Below are positions 51,273-62,673 of a stretch of 64,000 nucleotides of DNA, one piece after another. Position numbers and translations under genes: made by a program. Each line of letters starts with the position of its first letter. The stretch's first letter is position 1. The stretch comes from Apostichopus japonicus. Lineage: Eukaryota > Echinodermata > Holothuroidea > Aspidochirotida > Stichopodidae. The stretch lies in NCBI RefSeq assembly GCF_037975245.1, contig NC_092568.1, forward strand, positions 35,874,501 to 35,938,500. Direction: 5' to 3'. Under the pieces are notes generated by a model. It searched no databases, was not told where the DNA came from, and saw nothing but the letters and a program-made list of their open reading frames with translations.

Positions 51273-51416
51273 ACAGAGGGCATTTACCTCGCCGTATCAC
51301 AATCAGAGTATCCACGGCAACAGATGAGGCAGATCATTTTCTATCTGGGCCAATGTAAACGAGTACATAAGACACATTTGGCATGCCGCCAAGCAGTTAT
51401 GGGAATAACAAATTAG
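51273..51416 (+). other. candidate exon of 47 codons with a strong 3' splice site
   Basis: TTTATTTAATTTTTTTAG ends at 51272, a good acceptor. In phase 0 the following sequence encodes TEGIYLAVSQSEYPRQQMRQ, then IIFYLGQCKRVHKTHLACRQ, then AVMGITN and TAG at 51414-51416. GC jumps from about a third to nearly half at exactly 51273, as at an intron-exon border. A second phase is open for 28 codons, so the frame is not proven. GTAAAC at 51354 could be a donor, making it an internal exon. No AATAAA follows closely. The residues match no family I know. Confidence 0.3.
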
Positions 51417-52725
51417 CCATATGTACATCCTCTTTTCTTATAACTTTTCAAACTTTTTATGTGGTCGAATCAAAGGCAGATATTTAAATTACAAAAAGAA
51501 AGAAAGAAAAAGGCAGTCTAAGTGTCTTTGACCTGATGTGTCCTGATTAAGAAAGTAAACGATGTAGCGATAAATCGATAGTCTGCTTCACACTCAGGGG
51601 AAATCTCTTCTTGTTTCCAGCGCTAGTCTTAGCATGGATCTTATTTCAGATATTGGTAAAAGGGAGGTTCATAGCAGAATATTGTGATTCATAATTTGTA
51701 TCCAAACATTGCAAAATACCGAAATGTACAAATTACAGGAAATATTAACTGTGCGTTGGTATGTCATACCTCTCAAGACTTACAAAACTGCTCGACCAGA
51801 ACAGAAGGTGGGAAAATAAATGAAAGTACAGGCTTTGTAAGGTTTGCCTAGAAATATGATATTTAAACAGATTATGTTCTTTTGTACGACCTATTAAACG
51901 TTGAAGTTGTTAACAGGTTACTATCATGAAGAAAGTTGCATTTCATTTAGAACTGTAAAAGTTATCTCTAAAAAACTTTTCTGATTACAATGTAACATGT
52001 AAAATGTTTCATATTCACGCCGTAAGTTTCAAAATACAAGAAGAAAACCAAAGAATAAATATGCTGTCAATGATTACCCACCTCATGGATGTTATCATCC
52101 ACCTTACCTTCATTTTTGTCTTTTTATTTCACCATCCCGTTAGCGATATTGTCCATTTACTCTGGTCAAGACTTGATTGAAAATCCCGCAGCGACAAAGC
52201 AGCGTGTGTTTATACCACAACCCTGACAAATTATTACTCTGGTCTTTGTCGGATGATTTTCAACAGGCATGCCATGTCATTCATCCTTGAAAGGAGTACA
52301 TTTAACGTTGATTCTTTTAATGCCTCCTACACTTAATAACTGGATGAAATTTTATTTTTATATTGTTCTCATGACAGCTCTTGGAGATATTGCCGTAATG
52401 CCAGAAGGGCTTTAAAATGTCATTATCAGGGGTTCAGTCTTGAAAACGGTGTGCCTTTATAAAGATTTGCTGAAAGGAACTTTAATGTTCATCTTCTCTA
52501 ATGACAGTTTTATAAGAATGTCATCAGGTCTTAGGCTTGATGCGTCTTGTCAAGGAAGGGAAACGAACGACTTCGGTTGAGTTTGAAAAGGGTCGTTTTA
52601 CTCTTTAACCATGGGACCTGCATGTCAAATAATAAAAAGAATTAATAAAACCTGTGTAGATTCGTTGCTTCCCATATGTCGGAAATACAAGACTAGTGCA
52701 CTTCCAGTTGAATGGTGCAACTGAA
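51417..52725. other. non-coding stretch, no recognised feature
   Basis: A- and T-rich runs and a few moderately GC-rich patches (52130-52230 and 52380-52470) without sustained frames. Confidence 0.45.
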
Positions 52726-52809
52726 ACCAGTTGCATTCACAACATCCACAACTGTTGCATTCACAACTGTTGCATTAACAACTGTTGCATTCACAACAGA
52801 TACATTCAA
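52726..52809 (+). repeat. 15-bp minisatellite, about five copies
   Basis: The unit AACTGTTGCATTCAC occurs at 52750-52764, 52765-52779 (one change) and 52780-52794. A diverged unit follows at 52795-52809 and another precedes at 52726-52740, separated by a 9-bp partial unit. Confidence 0.9.
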
Positions 52810-53947
52810 AATGTTCCTGTTGGTGTGTAGTAAACCGCGTTGTAAATCGTGACCAAAGAAGAGGGAAAAGATGCAACTATTAAATTCCCTTTACGTTTCC
52901 CCTTCAAAGCAGGATTCTCACCATCAACACTTTTTTTCGTAAATAAAAAGATGTATTTGCTTTCAAGGCAGAAATTGGAAGCACCTTTATAAACTCACCA
53001 ACTATACCTGGTGAATTAATGTTTTTAAAATAAGAGCATTTGAAACGATATTTGTATATGTTGGGCAAAATATTCGTATAGATTAAAGCATTCTACGTTT
53101 ACGTGTGAGAAGAAACTTTTGGCAAGCTGTACAGTGTATTTGCTAATTGGCAGCTGTAAGGTTTCAAGTGCTAAGAATTCATTCCGAAATAGGATTAGAA
53201 TAGCCATTGTGTAAAGTTGGGATCTTGAATGCATATCTGATATCCGGATTTCCGATATATAACGTACTTTTATAATCATACGATAATCCTTTTGAAGATG
53301 ATGGAATTAAGTATCTCTACATGAAGCAATACATCAGGTTAGTTAAACGGCAATAATGTAAGGATTTAATTTTGGTTTTCTGTATTATCACCTAGAAGTA
53401 TCCAAGCAATAAACGTTTCACAAAGTTGTCAAAATATGTATCATTAGAAAGCTAAGACAAATCAAACAAAATAAAAAACCCATACAGACCTTTGTTTCAA
53501 ACGAAACCATTCATAGCTATAAGCCATCGCGTGTTAAATTGAGATGTGGAATGCATAGTTTCCTACGAAAGTTGACACTTTACAGACGTCAATCAAACAT
53601 ATCTTTCGATAATGAGAAGATGCTATCTACCAGTTTCTTTGTTTTAGATTTTGCGACCTCTACACCAAATATTTCAGTTTTTAAGGTGGGTAGTATCACC
53701 GATACTCAGAGTTACACACTCTGAATAAAAAAAACAAATTTACGTGCCAGCATTTTTGGTCGTGTTTCAGGTATTATGACAATGAGTGCAAAGGCATATA
53801 TGTTGTCTCTCGTAACCATTATGAAGAAATAATCACAACAAGTATTGAAGTAATGGGCTATGAAACAGCGTGCAACATAACACCGAATAATGAAGTGTAT
53901 CGCTGCTACATTTTTTCGTATAACATGATCTTATATACATGACACCT

Positions 53948-53973
53948 CTTTCTCTCTCTCTCTCTCTCACACA
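53948..53973 (+). repeat. (TC)n then (AC)n microsatellite
   Basis: About eleven TC units followed by a short ACACAC run. Confidence 0.9.
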
Positions 53974-54895
53974 CAAACACGTATGTAGAATGCAGCATAC
54001 ACAAAGTGTGAAGCTGTACACATTACATCACGTACCTTTCATGTAAGATTTCACTTACCTACTTTAGTTGTAGTCACATATCACTACGCCATGGAGTAAA
54101 TTCTTCAAACTTCATTATTCTGGTACTCGTATTTCCGACCCCTCGATCCCCTCCTGGCTCCTCTTACCTTGTCCTTACCTTCCCCCACCCTCAACCCCCC
54201 CCCCCCAATGGCGGAGAAATAAATCTGAGTTTCCCTTTAAAATGATCTTGTTTAAACCAGAGAAAGGTAAGGAAATGTAAAGCATCGGAAGCTTAGTTAT
54301 ATTTGTCAATATGACATGACATTCTGTAAACATCTTAAACATCAACATGTCATTTTTACACGTACTAATTCACCCCCCCCCCCCACCCACTCATGCCCTA
54401 AAAATAAGGGGTATGGGTCGGATTACATTATTTCGTGCAATTTTTGTTCGAAATTTCGGTGCACTTTTTGTATCACCTTACTTTGTGTAACGATGACAGT
54501 GTTACCCAATCTTCATAAATATTTAAAAAAATGTCAAGACTTTTTTGTCCTGCTATATGTTTGGACGGGGCAGTGAGGGGGGGCTGAAAAGTAATTACAG
54601 TTTAATCAACTAAATGCTTTATTTGACGCACAAGTAAATCCACCCATAGAAAAAATAATGTAAAATAATGCTCGTTCTGGGAATAAAACGTTTTTCTCTT
54701 AATTAGAAATCTTTCAAACTAGCATCGAAACGGAACGGTACCCCTTCTTCGTTTCTTATATAGTCTGGGATTTTTTTTTTGTGTTAACGTCGCCAAAACT
54801 TTTCCAATTTCCTTAAAAGTCTATCCTTGCATGGCTGAATTTTCTAAGGAATTCTTTGTGTGTGTGTGTCCTTACCCTGAAGGTGTCCTACAATT

Positions 54896-55369
54896 TAAGG
54901 TGACCAGACGTCCCCGATTTTCGGGGACAGTCCCCGATTACAGTGTGCTGTCCCCGATGAACAAGTGTCCCCGAAAATGTCCCCGATTCGTCAAAATGTT
55001 CAGGAATTTCGAAAATATCCCACATTATTAGTAAAATAATTGTAAAAAACCAATTTATTCAAGTGTGCAGTCGCAGAACGGAACTAAACAGTATTTCAGG
55101 TGGGCCATTGTAAAGTAAAATATGCTAGATCGATCTAGCCTAGCACTCTTTCGTAAAGTAAATAAATTTCATCTAAGAAAAAGCTACATTTTTGAAAATA
55201 AAATTGATTTAAAAAGTGCTTCTAAGTATCACCATTTTACATCTAAGCACCTTAGGCACTAGAAAATTTTCCAAAGGGGATGGGGACACCCCCTCCCCTT
55301 TGACCCCTCCCCCATATCAGTTACGCAATAAATGTCCCTGATTCCAGTCAGGCAAATATGGTCACCTTA
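54896..55369. mobile_element. 474-bp non-autonomous DNA transposon with terminal inverted repeats
   Basis: The left end TAAGGTGACCAGACGTCCC and the reverse complement of the right end, TAAGGTGACCATATTTGCC, share a perfect 11-bp terminal inverted repeat with weaker similarity beyond. GTCCCCGATT-type blocks are repeated five or more times just inside the left end and once (GTCCCTGATTC) near the right, like subterminal transposase-binding repeats. The AT-rich interior is non-coding. Flanks CCTACAAT and CTTACATC may be a decayed 8-bp target duplication, which with the end sequence suggests the hAT superfamily (inference). It must have depended on a transposase encoded elsewhere. Confidence 0.75.
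55272..55302. other. GC-rich hairpin inside the 54.9-kb transposon
   Basis: CAAAGGGGATGGGG and CCCCTCCCCTTTG pair around ACAC with one bulged base. It lies near the right end of the element. Confidence 0.7.
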
Positions 55370-57633
55370 TCTTACATCCTATTACGATGGATCATGAAGC
55401 AGAAATTCGCGACATGTCTATTCAAGTATAACCAAATCAGAATAAAACGTCACATTTGATAAAGTCATTTTCACCTTGATATACGTCTTATAACAAATAT
55501 ATAAAAAATATAAAAAAATCCGATTTCCCTAAAGGCATAGATAAAAAAAGTCATAAAATATGAACAGTTTTAATCCCACCTTTTCGGTGCCTCATGTGCA
55601 ATCACTACGTCTACTTTCACTCCAACAAGTCCTATTTTCGTCACACGGAGTTATTATTTTGGACGGACCTAATCTGAAGAAAGGGACTAAAAGGGTGAAT
55701 CTTTAAAACACAAGGGCACGGGATTACTTTCGTTCTGGTGACTATCACTATTCTATTTATTGACGAAAGACAAGAACACGCTTGAATTGTCGAGTTTCAT
55801 ACATCGAAGTTCCCTTGAGATGTATAACGGTAAAAAGGTTTAAAAAACATTACGCGATAGCTTCAACAATTTCTCGCGTTTACTCGGATACATTCTTGGT
55901 AAAAAGATACCAGGAAACTGTCCTTCGGTTTCCATACTTGAGCAATCCAATGATAACTTCTCCTATATCAATTCTGCTTTACATATAGAGTGAAGTAATT
56001 AATCCAGAAATTACCGAATCTCTTCAATTCATTTATTGCAACAGTATTAGTATTACCATTTTTGGGGGTTGCGCACGATGAATAACTTGTTGTTGTTGGA
56101 TATTTCTACATACACGTCTACATTCTAATACATCCATATCCACATCCGGTTCTAAACGTGTTTAGATTATCCAAGTTTTACTGCAGTCAATATTCTTATA
56201 ATATTCTAATAAGTTAAGTTATCCCGAGGAACAGAACTTCCGCATCCTTAAGTTATAAACTTAAATGCGAGTTTTACATACAATTTTGTAAACAAAAGAA
56301 AAAACATAGTTGGTATGATTCTGTACAGTTTATCATGCGTGAGTTTTTTGGTTTACCATGTGTTTGGTGTTTGTGTTTGCCAGCTGAACTTATTATCACA
56401 GCTAAGGCTTAATTGTAAAGGGCATCGTCTAGAAAGTACATTTCTATGAACAAAATAACACAATTCTTACGTACATTTCCTATGGATATTGCCTAGCGAG
56501 GATGTGAACAATTGTGTGGTCTGCTATATGAAGTCATGCCAAACTTTGTAAATGTTAACAAATGATTCATACGAAAGTGATATGTACTCTCTGAAGTGTT
56601 GTACTAAACGATAAAGTTTTATTGCAAGGATCACATATTTTACTTCGTATGTCTATAATAAAACCATTGTACTGACAGTTCAATGAAAACCTCACCTTCT
56701 CTTCCTCACCTCACCTTGTCGTGTTTGCAAGTGACCCTGTTTACATCCCACTCCGACTCAAATCGTATAGCCTACCACTAACAGCACTGCAAAAATTAAT
56801 ATACTTTTTCTTATACTTGGCTTTTCATAACCGAAATTCAATAGTAATTCATGTCAGGAGTAAAATTTAACAGTCTGCGAAAACGAGACAAACTTCTCAG
56901 ATATTGTGAGATGTCTTTTATATATACATTTAGCATCCACATATCATATTTACTTATTTTTAAATTAATTTTGAAATGCAGCGTTCTTGTCGTTGATATA
57001 AGTCTGGGACTCACATTGTTTATGTTGTCAATTAGAGCACCACTGGTTTTCAAGAACAAGTTCAACTAGAAGATCGATTTTGTGTTAGTTTACCTAATAT
57101 TTCGTTTTTCAAACAGGTCATGCTAGTCAGGCGTTTTGGTATTGCTCTGTATGTAATTGAAATGAGATATTTGCTTATGACTTTTCGTTGGTACATATAT
57201 ATGTATTAGTCTATATTTTTTTCTCTATTTTGGCGGTTCTTCATGTAAACCAGATCACATCATGTACAGATATCAGGAAATTAATCTCGGATGGAGTCTC
57301 CTTGGTTTAGTTAAAATGAGAACAAGGCTGACTGAAGCAACCAGAGAATCATGTCGACTAGACCGAACGTCTGTACCTGTCTAATACTGACCTAATAAGA
57401 TCAAACATAAAAGGTTTCAACTACAAGTTCACATGTATATATATTAGGAAGAAAATCCACGCGTACTCCAAAAGAAAATATTATTCGACGACAAAAGCAT
57501 AGAAATAAGATATGGCCCATAATTGACACATAAGGAGTCCTATTTTAGAAATTATAAACAGTTTCCTTACTTGTCAAATATGAGTCCTATCTTATTTCTC
57601 TACGTTTGTCTAATACTAATAATAATAATAATT
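55370..57633. other. non-coding stretch, no recognised gene
   Basis: Overlapping opposite-strand frames at 56838-57069 have no support. A short (AAT)n run lies at 57617-57632, leading into the TA microsatellite. Confidence 0.45.
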
Positions 57634-57638
57634 ACATA

Positions 57639-57699
<61 letters not shown>

Positions 57700-57727
57700 A
57701 TGTATATGTATATATATATATAAATAT

Positions 57728-57806
<79 letters not shown>

Positions 57807-57809
57807 AAT
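57634..57809. repeat. large compound (TA)n microsatellite
   Basis: About 175 bp of TA units with periodic AAATATA and TGTATATG interruptions. Ile/Tyr-repeat frames across it on both strands are artefacts. Confidence 0.95.
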
Positions 57810-57811
57810 GA

Positions 57812-57908
57812 AAATCGTAATGAGTTGGAAAATCAAGAACAGTGAAAAAACTTTCAGCCTCCACCGGGATTCGAACCACGGGCCTCCCGCTCTGTACGCG
57901 GACACCCT

Positions 57909-57912
<4 letters not shown>
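57812..57912 (-). mobile_element. tRNA-like SINE fragment inside the TA microsatellite
   Basis: Read on the minus strand, 57905-57850 gives CGCGTACAGAGCGGGAGGCC, then GTGGTTCGAATCC (a consensus B box, 57879-57867) and CGGTGGAGGC, matching the anticodon, variable and T-arm half of a tRNA. A short body follows (AAAGTTTTTTCACTGTTCTT) running into TA units. The 5' half with the A box is missing; TA repeats occupy its place, so the element is truncated and flanked by microsatellite on both sides. Confidence 0.8.
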
Positions 57913-57956
<44 letters not shown>

Positions 57957-58011
57957 ATTTATAGTTTATTATATAATATTATATATATATATTATATATT
58001 ATATATATATT
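57910..58011. repeat. (TA)n microsatellite, right block
   Basis: TA units with ATTATA interruptions, continuing the compound repeat beyond the tRNA-like fragment. Confidence 0.9.
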
Positions 58012-58133
58012 TCTTATTTATATAATTCTTCTCTAAGTAAATGAATAAATGTAAAATTAGAAATCTGAAGGAAAGAAGCAAGTAGGAATAGATCGGAAAA
58101 TATACCTTGTCCTCTTCTTTTTCTTCTTGCTCA

Positions 58134-58156
58134 CCCCTCCCCCACCCCCACCCCCC
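58134..58156 (-). other. G-quadruplex-forming motif on the minus strand
   Basis: C-runs of 4, 5, 5 and 6 with single-base spacers (T, A, A) give a minus-strand G-quadruplex motif with the same run and loop pattern as the one at 9197-9218. Confidence 0.7.
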
Positions 58157-59832
58157 ACCTACTGGACTATAGAAATGTCTTCAATGCTCTTCACCTAAAG
58201 GCTACATGATAACAAATACGATGAACTTAATGTTAACGCAGGTTGATCTTAGTGCATGGTCCATTCTAAAACTAAAACACAGTTCTTTCGAGAATTACCC
58301 ACGAAACGTATTTACTAATGAACTGACGGTTAATATATATATATTCCATGAGTTTTCGCAGTTTTCTGCGACCTTCACATATTCATAGATTGCATTGCGA
58401 AGCAAACAGCAAAGGTAGATTGGTCACGGACGAGTAACACAAGATACCAGAGGTACTAAATCTTTAACAACTTCAATTTCCGCTTGGGGCGTTCTCAACG
58501 ATTTCAGTTGGGCGGTTTCACTTAAAGTGAATTCGATTAGTCAATGATTGTGCATAAATTAACTTGTATAACTAAGTTCACAAAAAAGAATGTTTGTCAC
58601 TGTATCGATCATATTATCTGCAAATTCCATATTTTATTCTTTACGCCAAAAGTATGAGGTAACTTTGGAATTTACGAAAGACCAAAACAAAAAGAGGAAA
58701 AGAAATAAATAAAAATCTATTTATCCATGCTGTAAGAGGGTATGTTTATCGTTTTCTTCCACTTCCCGATTTTTAATATTCATGTTGCCTGAGTGAAACA
58801 ACAGTTAATTGAAACTGCGTGGTAATCAATCATATATCGGGATAGCGTAGCAGAAAGGGGAGTGCGTACCCATACTTAAAATAGATTCTTACCGATATGT
58901 CAGTTTGAACATGTTTATTTTTTGAGTTCACGCTTTAATGCTTGAAATGCTTAGTACTTTCTTGGTGCTGGCACTGGATACTTCTTTATTATACCGATAA
59001 TAATATCATAAAAAAAAACCGACGAGACTAAATTGATGGGAAATATTGCGTCGAAAGAACGCATGACCTGTGTGCAATAGACGATGTAGCGCTGTGTTCA
59101 CTCATCATGTACATGTGTAACGAACCATTCTTATTAAGGCCAACAATAATCATGTGTGACTAACTCTAAGATATGAATATTCCAATATAATTTGACGTAT
59201 ATGAAGTCATTAGGTTTTTTTTTTATTGTCTGATTTGTAAATTTTACATAGGTAACGTGTTCTTTGCAAGACACAACTGTAGCCTACCATTGTAGGAAAT
59301 TATAGTTCGATTCTTTTTCAACTTTTCTGAAATTATAAGATGCAAATCAAACATTTTAATATCTTTCATTATTTAAGATACTGCATGTATACATGCATGG
59401 CTATATGTTTATGTCTACATGAGTCATGTAGCAGTATTAATATAAAGAATTTTGGTTTTCATATTCATATAGGCCTAACTGTCTTCTTCAGAATAAATTT
59501 AAAATGTAACTAAAGGAGCAAATAAAGAAAATATGGGCTTATTTAATTATCTAAAAGGAGGTTTTTTTCTTGGAAAACGACGAGGTTTTCGAACACTTCC
59601 GATAAAGGGCCTATAGGTCCAATGATAAATGGCTTGCGTAAAGACAAACCCATTTCACTCAAACAGTAGCAAGCACAAACGAATCTTTATATTCCATACA
59701 AGAGGCATTTAACCGCTCTGTACAGTGACTCAATGTATCTGCATATACGTGTTTGTAAATATCAGTTTAGATGAATATATGAATATAAATATGTGTATGT
59801 GTGCGTGTATGTGTATGTGTATACTATGTAGA

Positions 59833-59836
<4 letters not shown>

Positions 59837-59870
<34 letters not shown>

Positions 59871-59882
59871 TTATATATATAC
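59837..59882. repeat. (TA)n microsatellite
   Basis: A TA tract preceded by a TG-rich (GTATGT) run. Confidence 0.9.
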
Positions 59883-60557
59883 ACTTATATGTGTTGTATT
59901 GTTACTGCGACGTTCTCTCGATATCAACACACATACTGACATATTGCCTACCATATTTTTAACGTAGCAGATAATAGAAGAATGAATACCTCCCCTATAT
60001 CAATTAAATAATCCCATTGACACCCATTCGGTCATCTCACCAGTGGTTACATTTATAGGCTCATATCTCATGCGGTAACTCATACATTTGCCAACTTTCT
60101 CCACAAAATAACAACTTTAGCTTGTGACTGCATGGATGCAGCAATAAACAACATATCACGATTGAAAACTAAATCTGCGTCGGCCACTAATTATTAAATT
60201 AATTACTTGTTTTTGGATACAGTTTTTCGTTGCTATTATAATTTTAATTGATCTGAATAAGTCTCTAGCGAATTAAAACAAAGAATTATCACGATGCAAG
60301 GCCCATCTTCTTAGGTGACCATCAACTCTCTTGAAATAGTCTCCATGCTTCCATATCAAGCCTTATTTGTTTCTGTTTTTATGGATCTATTTTTGTACTC
60401 AATGATAGAACCTATTCATGTAGAATAGTTCAAAGTTGAAGCCAAATTGGTTCATTCTCCTTTCATCATTACTTATTAAGTGCAATAAAATCCCAAGGGT
60501 ATATCACAGCCATTTGTTTAGAAACACCGTTAAAGACAAGAGTCCCTTTTACGTCTT

Positions 60558-60560
<3 letters not shown>

Positions 60561-60597
<37 letters not shown>

Positions 60598-60603
60598 CTT
60601 TAT
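60561..60603 (+). repeat. (TC)n / (TTTC)n microsatellite
   Basis: About fifteen TC units followed by three TTTC units. Confidence 0.95.
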
Positions 60604-61880
60604 TCCGTTTTTTCTTTATTTGTCAAGAGAAAGCAACCGATCGATTTCAAATAGAAGTTATCACATAGAAGTATCTTTACAATGTCTAAACATCGTGCTA
60701 AATTAAGGAACTGATTACTAACCATAGACACTAATACGATCGGCAGAGTTATAAATTGCAAATAAAATCACGACCAACGTCATTTTTAGGTAAAACAACT
60801 ACTTCTTTTCCTTTGGGCTAATCACTTTACCCGTCACCTAAGAGGCTTACTCTAATCAGAAATACTCTGTATCAACCACAAGGCTTAATTTAGAGAAGTA
60901 AAAAGATGGTGTTAAATTCATGAAACTCCCGTTGCAGCATAAGTGTCTAAGAGTCTTTATCTTTCTCTGTCTTATAATCTTTCTTTCTTTCTCTTTCTCT
61001 CTCTTTCTACTTTTCTTGACTCTATAGCAGTTTTTACAGACTCCGTCAGCTGGGATAATTACAGCAGCAATGTTAAAATATAACACTGTATTCTGACTGA
61101 TTATGTATATGAAATATAAGCGATACGAGTACACGTGTAGTTGTTATCCTAGTAAATTCACTGCTGTGAATTATTGTTGCCTTTTCATATGTGTTTTATG
61201 TTCCCATTAATTCAGTTACTGACTTTAATCATATAGCATTCTATTTTAAAGCCACCAGCCTGACATTCATAACCGCGCAAATATTCCTCCTACTCCTACT
61301 AAACATTTGATCCTTTTATTCTGTGTTATTATAACGCTAAATGTAATTGGATATACTTAAGATACGTTTAGTAACATAATCAAATCCTGCAAATGAAGCA
61401 CATTCCTCTTGAAAATGATTTTGCGTGGAATGTTCTTTGAAACTTTCAGGACAATGAATGTTCAATAATTGTCATAATTAAATCTAGCACTAAACAGATG
61501 CGATAGAGCAGCCGTGCGAATCCTTTCCATAACTGTTACTAAAGGCAACCTACAAAGATTGAAGTATGTCTGCTATATGCTCTCAATGCACAAATGATCC
61601 CGTAAGTGTAATCACGAAAAGTTGGTTTATAGTGAAGTATGATAATTCAAATGAAACCTGGAATGCGAGTTCCATTATTAATGTTTCTTGAAACTCGTTA
61701 GAAGGTTCATGTTTGGTGCAGACTAAGTATAGTAATATTTATACTGACTTTTTTGCTGACAACATTGATATTTTGCAACGGATATTTTAAAAAAAAACAT
61801 ACATATTTCCCTCAATATAAATTTTGAGAATATAGGTAAACGAACAAGGTTCTACGTATTGACCCATAAACGACCGAACT

Positions 61881-62300
61881 ATGTTTTATATGTCAAGATA
61901 GTGACGCAAGTCTTTCACGTGTTACGTGTCACGAGAGTGATGTACAACTACGTGCGAGGTATTACTAGAGTGATGCACAACTATGTGTTATATGGCAAGA
62001 GGGTCTATCATAAATAAGCGCATGTGTCAAGGAGTGTTTTACAACTCTGTGTGTTGCTTAAAGGGAGTGATGCATAACTGTACGTTATGTGCCAAGATAG
62101 GGATTGACAGGTATGTGTTATGTCTCAACAACGTGATTCATAACTGCGTCCGATGTGACAAGAAAGTGATGTACAACTAATTGTTATGTGTCAAGAAAGT
62201 GCATCGTAAATACGTCCTTGTGTGTTGGAAAACTCAGTGTGTGTGTGTGGTTTTAATGGAGTGATGCATAACTGTGCGCTGTGTGAGAGAAGAAGTGGCG
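61881..62300 (+). repeat. 33-bp minisatellite, about eleven units, frame-preserving
   Basis: The consensus is close to GTGTTATGTGTCAAGAGAGTGATGCATAACTAT. Units begin at 61919, 61952, 61985, 62018 (31 bp), 62049, 62082, 62115, 62148 and 62181, with a diverged first unit at 61881 and an irregular longer last unit containing (TG)n. All but a few are exactly 33 bp. Because 33 is divisible by three, 61983-62180 is an open frame of 65 codons made of 11-residue repeats (V-L-C-x-K-K-V-M-H-N-C-like). The array ends about 370 bp before the LINE coding remnant, so it could be part of that element's 5' region. Confidence 0.9.
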
Positions 62301-62673
62301 CTCGCTACTGAGCTGCCTGCAATATTTTTGTTCACTCGCAGATTTTTCTAGCTTTTAACAACCTTTCTTGCCTCGTTTACGTTTTATTGTGGAATGGTGT
62401 GTTGTTTAGAAAACTAACAATTAACGAATCAGCTCGTTTGAACGTATTTGTCGAGGATGATGCTGCATCTTTAGGTTAACATATTGTGTCAACTCTCTCT
62501 CTCAGTTTTCCAATAAATCTAAGTATTAGGCATTTACACTGGAACCTATATACAGAGCAAACACCATACGTGTTCCGTGGAGAACGGATCTGGTCCCAAC
62601 CTGATACTACACATTAAAATTTGTACATTATGCAGCATTAAAGCCCGCATGACAGAGCATTTGTTGAAGCCAC

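Larger units (their letters stand above)
58157..61880. other. non-coding stretch rich in simple repeats
   Basis: Simple repeats: TG-rich run at 59792-59822, (TA)n at 59837-59882, (TC)n at 60561-60603, and a CTTT/TC-rich run at 60960-61009. No exon-like island was noticed. Confidence 0.55.

Noticed and set aside
57600-57914. Open frames of about 80-104 codons on both strands across the TA microsatellite
   Set aside because: They consist almost wholly of Ile-Tyr repeats generated by TATA units.
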